A DNA stretch of 64,000 bases from Mangrovivirga halotolerans (lineage in GTDB: Bacteria; Bacteroidota; Bacteroidia; Cytophagales; Cyclobacteriaceae): positions 310,001-374,000 of the forward strand of contig NZ_JAPFQN010000005.1 in NCBI RefSeq assembly GCF_026241165.1, read 5' to 3'. A program made the position numbers and the translations under genes. Positions 16,501 through 26,284 of this stretch are shown here, piece by piece; position 1 is the first letter of the stretch; every line of letters begins with the position of its first letter. Under the pieces are notes generated by a model that worked only from the letters and a program-made list of their open reading frames with translations, searched no databases and was not told where the DNA came from.

Positions 16501-17694
16501 CTATAATTCAATTTCAGCATTAAGTTTTTCATGCCATGGCAGACCAAACTCTGCTAAATCTGTAAGAAACGGATCAGGATCAAATTCCTCAACATTAAAT
16601 ACACCTTCACCATTCCATTTGCCTTCAATCATCATTTTCGCACCGATCATTGCAGGAACCCCAGTGGTATAAGAAACTCCCTGTGCACCGGTTTCTTTAT
16701 AAGCTTCTTCGTGCTTACAATTGTTCCAGATGTAATAGGTCTGCTCTTCTCCATCTTTTATTCCTCTGATACGGCATCCGATAGAAGTCTCACCTGAATA
16801 GTTTTCTCCAAGTTCACCTGGATCCGGAAGAACAGCCTTAAGGAATTCCAAAGGAACAATTTCTACACCTTTAAACTTAACAGGATCTATTCTTGCCATT
16901 CCTATATTTTGGATTACTCTAAGGTGAGTAAGATATTCTTCTCCAAATGTCATCCAGAATCTTGCCCTTTTGATTGAAGGGAAATTTTTTACTAGCGATT
17001 CTAATTCCTCATGGTAAATCAGGTATGATCTTTTCGGCCCGATATTCGGATAGTTGAGATCCTTATGAATTTCATGAGGTTCAGTTTCGATCCACTTTCC
17101 ATCTTCGTAATACTTACCTTTCTGAGTAATCTCACGAATGTTTATCTCAGGATTAAAGTTAGTTGCGAATGCTTTACCATGGTCACCGGCATTACAGTCG
17201 ACAATATCCAGATACTGGATCTCATCAAAATGATGCTTTGCTGCACGAGCTGTAAATATACTCGTTACGCCGGGATCAAAACCACAACCCAATACAGCCA
17301 TAAGGCCTTTTTCTTTGAATTTATCCTGATATGCCCATTGCCATTTATATTCAAATTTAGCTTCGTCTTTAGGCTCATAATTAGCAGTATCAAGATAATG
17401 AACGCCTGTTTCAAGACATGCATCCATGATAGCAAGATCCTGATATGGAAGAGCTACATTGATCACCATGAAAGGTTTAAATTCATTGATCAATGCAACA
17501 GTTTCACTGACATTATCAGCATCGAGTTGAGCTGTCTTTACACGGCCCTGACCAACCTCCTCTGCAATAACATCACATTTTGATTTTGTTCGGCTGGCTA
17601 GTAGTATTTCTGAAAATACTTCCGGAAGAGATGCACATTTCTGTACGACAACCCTTCCAACTCCACCAGCGCCAATAATAAGTACTTTAGCCAT
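16501..17694 (-). CDS. Carboxynorspermidine/carboxyspermidine dehydrogenase (saccharopine dehydrogenase family)
   Basis: A 397-residue NAD(P)H-dependent enzyme that condenses putrescine (or diaminopropane) with aspartate semialdehyde to carboxyspermidine. The N-terminus has a Rossmann nucleotide-binding motif, IIGAGGVGRVV. GCGFDPGVTS and the large C-terminal catalytic domain are typical of the Lys1-like CANSDH branch and not of lysine-pathway saccharopine dehydrogenase. The decarboxylase gene follows on the same strand, and agmatinase, which makes putrescine, is transcribed divergently 75 bases away, so the three genes form one pathway. Length and motifs are complete. Confidence 0.93.
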   Translation of the reverse strand: MAKVLIIGAGGVGRVVVQKCASLPEVFSEILLASRTKSKCDVIAEEVGQGRVKTAQLDADNVSETVALINEFKPFMVINVALPYQDLAIMDACLETGVHYLDTANYEPKDEAKFEYKWQWAYQDKFKEKGLMAVLGCGFDPGVTSIFTARAAKHHFDEIQYLDIVDCNAGDHGKAFATNFNPEINIREITQKGKYYEDGKWIETEPHEIHKDLNYPNIGPKRSYLIYHEELESLVKNFPSIKRARFWMTFGEEYLTHLRVIQNIGMARIDPVKFKGVEIVPLEFLKAVLPDPGELGENYSGETSIGCRIRGIKDGEEQTYYIWNNCKHEEAYKETGAQGVSYTTGVPAMIGAKMMIEGKWNGEGVFNVEEFDPDPFLTDLAEFGLPWHEKLNAEIEL

Positions 17695-17769
17695 TTAATA
17701 AAGTGATTATTTAGATTTTCGTTTCAATATTAATAAATTAAAATTGCCTTTAAAACTTATGATTTTAAA

Positions 17770-18825
17770 ATGAGTATAAAAAATCTGATAGAAAATTTTG
17801 ACCCGAATGGGGTAGGTTTAAAAAATGGTCATTTTATAGGCTTACCATTCGATAATGAAAATTCAAATATTATTTTGTTTTCTGTACCCTGGGATGTAAC
17901 TGTTTCATATTCAGCTGGCACATCCACTGGTCCAAGCAATATACTTGAAGCTTCCACCCAGCTTGATCTTTATGATCCCTATGTTAATGATGCCTGGAAG
18001 AAGGGAATCTACATGGTACCTTCTAATGAACACTGGCTACATCAGAGTGAACACCTTAGAGATGCAGCTAAAAGCCATATAGATTTTCTTGAAGCCGGAG
18101 GGAAAGTTGAAGATAACCCCATTCAGGCTGACGTCTTAACCATGATCAACGATGCCAGCGATTTATTGAGAAAATGGGTATACGAACAGACAAAACAATA
18201 TCTCGATGAAAACAAACTTGTGGGTGTTGTAGGAGGGGAGCATTCGGTTCCTCTCGGTTATCTTGAAGCATTATCTGAAAAGCATTCTGAATTTGGAATA
18301 TTACAAATAGATGCTCATATGGATTTCAGAAAGGCCTATGAAGGTTTTAATCTTTCTCATGCTTCTATATTTTATAATGTAATGAAATATATCCCAACAG
18401 TTTCGAAGATCACCCAGGTAGGAATCCGCGACTATTGTGATGAAGAAATTGAATTTGCTGAATCACTTGGAGAAAAATGCAATGTATATTTTGACCATCA
18501 AATAAAAGACGAAGTATTATCAGGAAAATCTTTTTCAAAAATCTGTGAAGAAATCGTATCAGGCTTACCAGAGAAAGTCTATATCAGCTTTGATATTGAT
18601 GGCTTGAAGCCCAACTTATGCCCAAATACCGGAACCCCTGTACCAGGTGGATTGGAATTCGAGGAAGCAAATTATTTGCTTGTAGAATTACTTCGGCAAA
18701 ACAAGAAAATAATAGGTTTTGACCTTTCTGAAACTGCAGGAGAAGGCAATGAATGGGATGGTAACGTTGCTGCCAGATTATTATACAGATTGTCGAATCT
18801 TACTGCCGAATCAAATGGCATATAA
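17770..18825 (+). CDS. speB: Agmatinase (ureohydrolase family)
   Basis: A 351-residue manganese enzyme of the arginase/agmatinase family. The metal-binding motifs are GGEHS (155-159), DAHMD (181-185) and SFDIDGLKP. Agmatinase converts agmatine to putrescine and urea in the cytoplasm. Its position, divergent from carboxyspermidine dehydrogenase, makes agmatine the likely substrate, since putrescine feeds that enzyme. Arginase or another ureohydrolase activity is the alternative, as the substrate loop cannot be read with confidence. It converges on tamL with only four bases between stop codons and no hairpin between them. Confidence 0.88.
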   Translation: MSIKNLIENFDPNGVGLKNGHFIGLPFDNENSNIILFSVPWDVTVSYSAGTSTGPSNILEASTQLDLYDPYVNDAWKKGIYMVPSNEHWLHQSEHLRDAAKSHIDFLEAGGKVEDNPIQADVLTMINDASDLLRKWVYEQTKQYLDENKLVGVVGGEHSVPLGYLEALSEKHSEFGILQIDAHMDFRKAYEGFNLSHASIFYNVMKYIPTVSKITQVGIRDYCDEEIEFAESLGEKCNVYFDHQIKDEVLSGKSFSKICEEIVSGLPEKVYISFDIDGLKPNLCPNTGTPVPGGLEFEEANYLLVELLRQNKKIIGFDLSETAGEGNEWDGNVAARLLYRLSNLTAESNGI

Positions 18826-18829
18826 AATA

Positions 18830-21136
18830 TTAGAATGGATAACCGATTGAAAAATTCAATATCAGGTTATTGCTTCTCCAATCACTATCTAATGGATTAA
18901 TATCTGTAAAAACCCATTCAAATCCTTGATCTGCAAATGGCTTTCTTAGCGGAAAGCCAAGGTCAAACCTTATAATTATTACTGAAAGATTGATTCTCAA
19001 GCCTACACCTGTAGATACCGCGATTTGTTCGTAAAACTTATCAAATTTGAAATCAGCTCCAGGACGGTCGGGATCCTCAGTAAATAACCAGATATTTCCT
19101 GCATCAATAAAAAATGCAGTCTCAAAATATTGATTTAGTTTTTTACGATATTCAACATTAGCTTCCAGGCGGATATCACCAGTTTGGTCAACATAGATTA
19201 ACTGTTCCGATTCATTTACATAAGAACCCGGACCAACTGTACGCGCTCTGAAACCTCTTAAACTATTTGGGCCTCCAATGAAATATTGCCTGATATAAGG
19301 TAAACTACGGCTATTACCATAAGGATAACCAACACCTACTAATACTCTTGTTGCGATATCATTTCCGGACCTTCCCACGGAAAAATATTTCCTGTATTCC
19401 TGTGTAAGTCTCAAAAACTGTGCGTAGGGTACATTTAAAAATTCGTCACCGGTTTCCTGCTTGTTACTATCAAACAATGAAACCAGATTGCCCGCACTTT
19501 GAAAATCTACTGAATAATAAAATCTCTTATTATCAAGGTTTTCTTCCAATTGATTATTTGAATAACCCAGATTTAAACCAAGAATAAATTGCTGAGAAAA
19601 GGTTTGCCTGACAAAAGGATTCTCTTCAAGAAAATCTCGAAACTCGTCGCTCTGATCAAAAAGAGAAGAATAATTCACTTCAAAAGGATAGAAGTAAAAA
19701 TCTTCTGTTTCAGACCCCTTCCAGGTATACCCTTCGGTAGCCTGAATCGTCCTTAACCCATACAACCCCGCTCGTTTGTATTGATTGGCGTTTATTGAAA
19801 ACTCAGTAAAAGAAATATAATCTGTAATATTTACCTTCACAAAAGAAGGCCATATTCTCGGTACTCTGAGCTTAGTTTCAACACCAAATTCGTAAGATAA
19901 ACTGTTTTGCCTTTGCTCAGGGGGTCCACCAAATTGTCGTTCAACATTCCCATTTAAAGAAACTGTAAATTGTTCTGCCCCATGCAAAAAATTCCTGTTT
20001 AACCAGATCAATTTTATGCCCGGGCCGACAAAGTTGTTACTTTTTGCGTTGAGACCAATTTCAGCAGAAAAAGACATTTTAGGAAGACTATATAAACCAA
20101 TAACCGGCTTTAGTTTATTTTCATTTGTTATCGGTTTAAGCTGAATATCTACATAGTTAAATGCACCCATCCCTGTTAAATAGCGATATGTTTTTTGCCT
20201 TTCATGCTTTTCATAAGCCTTACCCGGCGTGAAGTAAATTCCTTCACTTATATGTTTAGGTTTATATCTTGGCACCTCTCTCTTCTCAGCCAGATAAATG
20301 CCATCCTCAATTGAATCTTTTTTAATTTCAACTGTATCTTCTTGCTCGACAGGAAGATCTTCTCTAACCTCTACCGAATCTAATGTGTAATAAGTCAGTG
20401 TACGTTTCTTTCTGTTTGCTTTTAGATTGAGTGAGAGCTTAACTCCCTTTAAAGAATCAAGTTTGGTCGTATCAGCATAAAACTCTATATCCTCGTGACT
20501 AAAATAATAATACCCTCTATTATTTACATAATCAGCAATATTACGTCGGGCCCTTTCTAATCTCTCAAGCTGATAATAAGTACCTGAATCGATTTTTGTT
20601 TCCTTTAGAGAGCTATCAAAAATCTTGTTAAGTGTATCTGTTTGAGATGTTATATCATTAACAAGAGTATCTATAAAATAAGGTTCTCCGGTATCAATAA
20701 TGAATTTTACCTCAGCCTTTTTCGCCTTACTGGTGTCAATTTCGACCCTTGTTCCGACATTAAAATAACCAAGGTGAAAAAGCCTGTTATTTATTACCTT
20801 AATTAATTCTTCCTTCTTAAGATTTGATAAAAGGGCAGGGGGGCTACCTATTTGATTTCCAATAAAATAGAAAACCCCTTTTTCCTTATCAGGAGTTAGG
20901 CCGTTAATAACTACTCCTGTACGCATCCAAAGAAATTTGGAATTAGGCTGTGGCTCAATTAAAGAATGTACTGTTTGTTTAACAGTTTGACTATTGTATA
21001 AATTCTTTTTTTCTTCAAAATCAACGTTCATGTCAGTGATCATTCTATCACCTTCAGGAACATATTTCATCCCCGTACAACCGGTAACAAACCAAAAAAT
21101 TGATACAATAATGTAAAATAGTATCGTTCTATTCAT
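18830..21136 (-). CDS. tamL: TamL, lipoprotein TamA-like outer membrane assembly barrel
   Basis: A 768-residue BamA-superfamily (Omp85) protein. It starts with a lipoprotein signal ending at Cys20 (FVTGC), which distinguishes the Bacteroidota TamL from proteobacterial TamA. POTRA-like domains cover about residues 30-330, and the C-terminal 16-strand barrel contains the signature GGPNSLRGFRAR and ends IGYPF. With TamB it moves proteins or lipids to the outer membrane. I chose the ATG at 21136, which overlaps the tamB stop as ATGAATAG. An upstream TTG would only add KKKK. The gene is translationally coupled to tamB. Confidence 0.93.
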   Translation of the reverse strand: MNRTILFYIIVSIFWFVTGCTGMKYVPEGDRMITDMNVDFEEKKNLYNSQTVKQTVHSLIEPQPNSKFLWMRTGVVINGLTPDKEKGVFYFIGNQIGSPPALLSNLKKEELIKVINNRLFHLGYFNVGTRVEIDTSKAKKAEVKFIIDTGEPYFIDTLVNDITSQTDTLNKIFDSSLKETKIDSGTYYQLERLERARRNIADYVNNRGYYYFSHEDIEFYADTTKLDSLKGVKLSLNLKANRKKRTLTYYTLDSVEVREDLPVEQEDTVEIKKDSIEDGIYLAEKREVPRYKPKHISEGIYFTPGKAYEKHERQKTYRYLTGMGAFNYVDIQLKPITNENKLKPVIGLYSLPKMSFSAEIGLNAKSNNFVGPGIKLIWLNRNFLHGAEQFTVSLNGNVERQFGGPPEQRQNSLSYEFGVETKLRVPRIWPSFVKVNITDYISFTEFSINANQYKRAGLYGLRTIQATEGYTWKGSETEDFYFYPFEVNYSSLFDQSDEFRDFLEENPFVRQTFSQQFILGLNLGYSNNQLEENLDNKRFYYSVDFQSAGNLVSLFDSNKQETGDEFLNVPYAQFLRLTQEYRKYFSVGRSGNDIATRVLVGVGYPYGNSRSLPYIRQYFIGGPNSLRGFRARTVGPGSYVNESEQLIYVDQTGDIRLEANVEYRKKLNQYFETAFFIDAGNIWLFTEDPDRPGADFKFDKFYEQIAVSTGVGLRINLSVIIIRFDLGFPLRKPFADQGFEWVFTDINPLDSDWRSNNLILNFSIGYPF

Positions 21137-24100
21137 TTTTTTCTTCTTCAATTACCGCTTCCTTATTTTGATTTTCTATTGCTTTTTGTCTCTTCTTATC
21201 CTCCTCTTCTTTTGTCTTACTTTTTGCTTTAAATAGCTGGTCAAAGGTATCAAAGTCTTTCACAAAGATCAGAGCAATCCCTGTATTTTGAATTTCTCCA
21301 TCAACCATATCAAACTGGTTCTCTCTAAAAGCTTTGATCTTCAGGTTTCCTTCCTTGGTCAATTCATAAGCAACTACGAATTCTGCCGCTCCAATGGTGC
21401 TCGTTGTTCTTTCACTTCCTTCCTCTAACCCTACAGAACTACCAACTTGTACCTCCAGGCGTTCATTGAATAATTTTTTGGAAACACTAACATCCAGCTC
21501 TGTAGTTGTGTTTCCTGACTGCGGATTATTGTATGAACTCATATCAAAATTGACATCCACACCCTGAACAAATTTACTACCGAAGTTATTTAATTGTTGC
21601 GTAAGAATACCATTGACAGAATTTCTGGCTGCAGATGAAGCAAAGTTACCCCCACCTTGAGACGGGCTTTCACTAATAAACCCTCCAGTCACTAATAAAG
21701 CAAAAACCTGTTTATTTCTTTCCTGTTCATATTCCTCGGTCGACAATTGAGATAATTTTTGTTCAATCGTAGGGTAATTCCCTCTTAATTCAGGAGGTAA
21801 TGCTAAAGTAAATTGAATTACAGGCTCTGCAATAATTCCACCAATGGATATCCCAACACGATATGTTATCCGCTCATTCAACTCATCAAAACCTCCACCT
21901 CCGGCAACTGTTTCTGCGCCTGTGGAAAACAAGTTAGTACTACGAGTCCTTATTGAATTATAGGCATTAAATTGAATTTCACCTTCCAATGGATCACCTT
22001 TCCATATAACTCTGCTTCCTTTCACGAACTTGAATTGCTTTTTTACAAGTCCGTAATAATTAAGGTTATATTGGCCACTATTTACGGTATATACCCCATT
22101 CAATGATATTTCTTCATTTTGAATTGTAAGATCCAAGTCCGTTTCACCCTGAACTGTTAAATTATCACCTGAATTAGGATCGATAACCAGGCTAGTCTTC
22201 GCTTTTGGATCTATACTTATATTTAAATCAGCAGAAAAGGAACCCAACTGACCTTTTATTGAATCAAGTACGCTAGGCTCTTTAACTTCAAAAACCACTG
22301 AGTCTTCGACCTTATCTTCATCTACAAACTTTACTATCCCTTCATCCGATATAAGCTCAAGGGTTTCTCCCGGCAACTCATAAGTAATGTCCGTCTTTCC
22401 TAAAAATTTTATATCGCCATCGATCTGAGGGGTACTAATCAATCCTGTAACTTCCAGATCAAAGGAGGTCCAAACCTGACCATATAATGTTTTAAAATCT
22501 TCTCTTTTATTATCTAGTAATTTTACCCCGTCTGCTGTGAGAACCAGATCTACTACAGGATTGCCATAACCTGCAGGGAAGTCTATTTTACCTGCTATAT
22601 TAAGCTCATTATCGTTGTCGTCTTTAATTGTAAAATCTTCAAAATTCACCTCATCCTGGTTAAAGATTAGTTTTTCATTATCGATCAATATCTTTGTGCC
22701 GGTAAAAGGAGCTAATAGATCTGCTTTCTGGATATCCATATTACCATCTACTTTAAACCCACTCGATGTAATTTGACCTTTGATACTGGTTTTAGAATCA
22801 AAGGAATTTATTTTCACATAATTTGAAGGAAGAAGATCGTTATATTTTGTCAAATTATGCGTTTCAAGATTAGCTTCATAATTTATATCTGAATTACTTC
22901 TGTTAATATCTGCATCTAATTTAAGTGTGTTTTCTCCCGCATCAGACCAATTGATATTTGTGATAATTTCAGATGCATTAAAGTCAAATTTTGTTTCCAG
23001 ATCACCGGCAGAAATTTCAGCTAGTTTCATTTGATTAAGTGATATTTCACCATCACCGGTAAATTGATTTTGCGAATTAATAGCTCCACCCACATTACCG
23101 TTTAAGTCACCCTGTAAAAGGTCCAATGAATCCCTATAGGTGACTAAACCAAGAAAGTTTTCAATATCAAAATCTTCGAAACTAATATTTAGTCTTTCAG
23201 TAGATTTATTTGCCTTTAATCTTTGCTCACCGTTGCTCAAGGTAAAATCCCTAACCATAAAGCCTTCAGGTGAAAAAACCATTTCGCCATCTTTATTTTG
23301 ATCAAACTCAGAATAATTAAGAATCCATTTATTATCGGAAGGGGTTATAATAGTTTCTCCAGACTGCTCCAGATTCACATATGATTCGATCTTATATTTT
23401 AAACTATCTTTTATTTCATATTGCCTGATCGATAATAAAAGCCTGTCATTATCTTCTAAATCTGAATTGATAAATAGATTTTCCAGGGATATTTCGCCAG
23501 CTCTAAATTCCTTTAATCCAAAATCAAGAACCAATCCCTGCTCTTCATTTTTTACAAGATCAAGTTTTAAACTGTCAATTTCCCATCCTGTGGTAACCAC
23601 TGACGGTAAGTACGCATCCAATTCTCTTAAGGAATCGTGTTTAACCTCCACATGAATATTAAAAGTATCGAGACTTTCTATTGCAGGATAAAACGGATGG
23701 ATGAGTGCACTTATATTGGTACCAGATATCCTGGTGTTTAAATTATTATTTTCAAAAGTACTATCCGACAAAGCTCCTAATTCAAGAAAATATTTATTCC
23801 AATAATCAAAACCGGTATTACTTTCGGAATTGACAGCTAAAAAGTCACTTTCTAAAACAATATTATGAAAAGTATCTGAAATAACTCCGTTTGAAGACCA
23901 ATCACCATATTCATAAATTACTAATGAATCTTTTTGGCTGATCCTGAAATTATCGAACCCAACATCCCATTTCAAATATGGATCTGAAGAAAAATCTCCA
24001 TTAAAATTACCGTAAAGGATCAAAGGTATATTTTCAGCAAAAGCCCCTACGTATAATTGAATAAATTGCAATGAGTCTATATGCACATCAGAAAACTCAC

Positions 24101-26165
24101 TATTGGTTTTGCCCTTTCCGTATATAGAACCACAGTCATTAAAATCAGCAGAAAAACGCCAATTCAGATTTTTAAAATCTTTACTCGGAAAGAGTTCTGC
24201 AAACAATGAATCTGACTCACAGGTATTATACTTAAAATCTTTTAATTTAAAATCTCCTTTATAAATATCGTTTTCCTTTAAGGAGGTCCAATAAATGGAA
24301 GCCTTAGCATCTTCAATATAGGGGTATATAGTATCTAACCTGGTGAGATCTAAATACAAATCCTGTAATATAAAATTGGCAGAATCTTTTTTATGATCGA
24401 AATACTCGTAATATCCTTCACCAGATAGCCCGGCATATTCTGAATCAGCAGTTAGATCAAGACTCAAATGCCCTGCAACAGATCGTAATCCAGCATTAAC
24501 AGTCAAATCTGAAAGTAAACTCTTCACTTGTGGACTCAATGAGAGATAATTTTTAGCCATTGTCTCTGGAAAAAAGATCTTCAATTTTACATTTGATTCC
24601 TCACTCGAGTTAATTTCCTTATAGAAAATACCTCCAGCTGCTACATAGGCCGATTGATACTTAATCAGAAAAGTATCAATATCGAACATTAACTCCGTAC
24701 CATTCGATCCCAGGTTCCCTGATACCGGATTGGTCATATTTATTTTAGATGCAACTGAATTATAAGTAGAATCCGGCAGGAAAAACTCAAAATCGGAAGG
24801 GTATAATTCCCATTCCATATCGAGATCATAGTTCAAATGAATTAAATCAATTGTTTCCTGCATTAAACTTGAATAAGATAATTCCCCTTTGGATTCAAAA
24901 ACTGAATTCCGCCATTTAATAGGGGATATGTTCCAATTAACAATATCCGGATCAGCCTTCACATCGATACGAGCTTGTTTTAACTGGCCATTTTTATTAA
25001 TTGTACCAGAAATTTCACCACCAGAAAGTTCCGCAAGTGTATCATTAATAATCACTGGTTCAGAAACTGATAAGAGCCAATCTTTGAAATGGAAGTATTC
25101 CGGATTAAACTTCAGGCTATCAGTTATGTTTTCCTGCATCTGCAATTTGAGATCTGGCATTTCAACATCTAGCTGACCTACCTTAATTGAGTAACCAAAT
25201 GCAAAGGGGATTTTATTTAAATTAACTTGATTTTCAATGCTTTCCTCCTCTGATGATCCTTCAGTAGGAAATATTTTTAATTCAGATTTACCCATCAGCA
25301 ATTCGATAGAATTGGCAGCAAGTATATTTTTATTTAATAAAACCTGAGCTTTTTTTGCATCAAACAAGTCTATTTGAACAAGGTAATCTTGCCTTAAGGA
25401 AGAGTCTTCCCAGTTATATGTTATATCTTCTAATCGAAAATCTTTGACTTTAAAGGAAGGTAAAACGGAAGAGGTAGTAGTGTCAGAATCTGTGTATGCA
25501 AAAGCAGATCTCATTTTATAGGTTAACCCATTCATTAAAAACTTCTTTACTTCAAAATCCATGCTATCCAGCTGTACATTTGTATTTTGAATATTTAGTT
25601 TTTTTAAATCAAGCTCAAAAGACATGCCTTTCATTTCATATCTTCCGTTTATGTTTGATAAAATAACATTATCAACACCTGTCACTTGCCAGGAGCTATT
25701 ACCTGAATCTTTGTTGGTTTCATTAGTAGCAGTACTATCAGTTTGTGACTGAGTAATAAAATCAAGATTAGTCTGTGTGCTATCAATTAGGTAAATATTA
25801 AAATAAAGATCCCGGATCTCAATATTACTTCCCCTGATTTTTCTTACAAACAAGGAAGATAAATTAATACCTGCTTTTAATTCTGATAACTCGAGAAGCT
25901 TTTTATTTTGTTGATCTTGTACCTTTAAACCATGTATAAATATACCTGGAGAAAATGTCAGGCCAACTCTATCGATAGTAACTTCGGTATTTAACTGTTT
26001 TGAAGCAATACTTTCAATTTTATTAATAAGAAATTCTTGTACAGGAGGAAGCTGAATATATAGTGAAATTGTTAAAAACAAACCAATAAGTATAGCAAAG
26101 AACTTAAGTATAAAACCTACGAACTTTTTAATGATTTTGGCCAGTGTATTTTTAATCTCAAGCAT
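21129..26165 (-). CDS. tamB: TamB, inner-membrane-anchored AsmA-like translocation protein
   Basis: A 1,678-residue protein with one N-terminal membrane anchor (about residues 12-33), a long series of AsmA/DUF490-type beta segments spanning the periplasm, and a C-terminal DUF490/TamB domain (about 1,200-1,640) with the segment YTVNSGQYNLNYYG and a Ser/Gly-rich stretch before the end. The tail is strongly charged (KSKTKEEEDKKRQK), typical of Bacteroidota TamB. It overlaps tamL by eight bases. TamB-family proteins are now also considered lipid bridges between membranes. Length is typical for the phylum. Confidence 0.93.
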   Translation of the reverse strand: MLEIKNTLAKIIKKFVGFILKFFAILIGLFLTISLYIQLPPVQEFLINKIESIASKQLNTEVTIDRVGLTFSPGIFIHGLKVQDQQNKKLLELSELKAGINLSSLFVRKIRGSNIEIRDLYFNIYLIDSTQTNLDFITQSQTDSTATNETNKDSGNSSWQVTGVDNVILSNINGRYEMKGMSFELDLKKLNIQNTNVQLDSMDFEVKKFLMNGLTYKMRSAFAYTDSDTTTSSVLPSFKVKDFRLEDITYNWEDSSLRQDYLVQIDLFDAKKAQVLLNKNILAANSIELLMGKSELKIFPTEGSSEEESIENQVNLNKIPFAFGYSIKVGQLDVEMPDLKLQMQENITDSLKFNPEYFHFKDWLLSVSEPVIINDTLAELSGGEISGTINKNGQLKQARIDVKADPDIVNWNISPIKWRNSVFESKGELSYSSLMQETIDLIHLNYDLDMEWELYPSDFEFFLPDSTYNSVASKINMTNPVSGNLGSNGTELMFDIDTFLIKYQSAYVAAGGIFYKEINSSEESNVKLKIFFPETMAKNYLSLSPQVKSLLSDLTVNAGLRSVAGHLSLDLTADSEYAGLSGEGYYEYFDHKKDSANFILQDLYLDLTRLDTIYPYIEDAKASIYWTSLKENDIYKGDFKLKDFKYNTCESDSLFAELFPSKDFKNLNWRFSADFNDCGSIYGKGKTNSEFSDVHIDSLQFIQLYVGAFAENIPLILYGNFNGDFSSDPYLKWDVGFDNFRISQKDSLVIYEYGDWSSNGVISDTFHNIVLESDFLAVNSESNTGFDYWNKYFLELGALSDSTFENNNLNTRISGTNISALIHPFYPAIESLDTFNIHVEVKHDSLRELDAYLPSVVTTGWEIDSLKLDLVKNEEQGLVLDFGLKEFRAGEISLENLFINSDLEDNDRLLLSIRQYEIKDSLKYKIESYVNLEQSGETIITPSDNKWILNYSEFDQNKDGEMVFSPEGFMVRDFTLSNGEQRLKANKSTERLNISFEDFDIENFLGLVTYRDSLDLLQGDLNGNVGGAINSQNQFTGDGEISLNQMKLAEISAGDLETKFDFNASEIITNINWSDAGENTLKLDADINRSNSDINYEANLETHNLTKYNDLLPSNYVKINSFDSKTSIKGQITSSGFKVDGNMDIQKADLLAPFTGTKILIDNEKLIFNQDEVNFEDFTIKDDNDNELNIAGKIDFPAGYGNPVVDLVLTADGVKLLDNKREDFKTLYGQVWTSFDLEVTGLISTPQIDGDIKFLGKTDITYELPGETLELISDEGIVKFVDEDKVEDSVVFEVKEPSVLDSIKGQLGSFSADLNISIDPKAKTSLVIDPNSGDNLTVQGETDLDLTIQNEEISLNGVYTVNSGQYNLNYYGLVKKQFKFVKGSRVIWKGDPLEGEIQFNAYNSIRTRSTNLFSTGAETVAGGGGFDELNERITYRVGISIGGIIAEPVIQFTLALPPELRGNYPTIEQKLSQLSTEEYEQERNKQVFALLVTGGFISESPSQGGGNFASSAARNSVNGILTQQLNNFGSKFVQGVDVNFDMSSYNNPQSGNTTTELDVSVSKKLFNERLEVQVGSSVGLEEGSERTTSTIGAAEFVVAYELTKEGNLKIKAFRENQFDMVDGEIQNTGIALIFVKDFDTFDQLFKAKSKTKEEEDKKRQKAIENQNKEAVIEEEKNE

Positions 26166-26223
26166 TAAGTATAATAATAACGAAATTAAAACAGTTTAAT
26201 TAATTGTGAGTATCAGTTTTAAC

Positions 26224-26266
26224 AAAATAACAGAGGTCAAATGCATATTTAGCTATTTGACCTCTG
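26224..26266 (-). terminator. Terminator of the tricorn-like protease gene
   Basis: Perfect 12-base arms CAGAGGTCAAAT and ATTTGACCTCTG with a 12-base loop; the minus-strand tail TTATTTTGTT is T-rich. It lies between the protease gene and tamB. Confidence 0.7.
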
Positions 26267-26284
26267 CTTTAATTCATTTCTAAT

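Noticed and set aside
17065-17583. Antisense ORF of about 172 codons over the carboxyspermidine dehydrogenase gene
   Set aside because: Complete overlap with a conserved enzyme; no sensible start context or domain.
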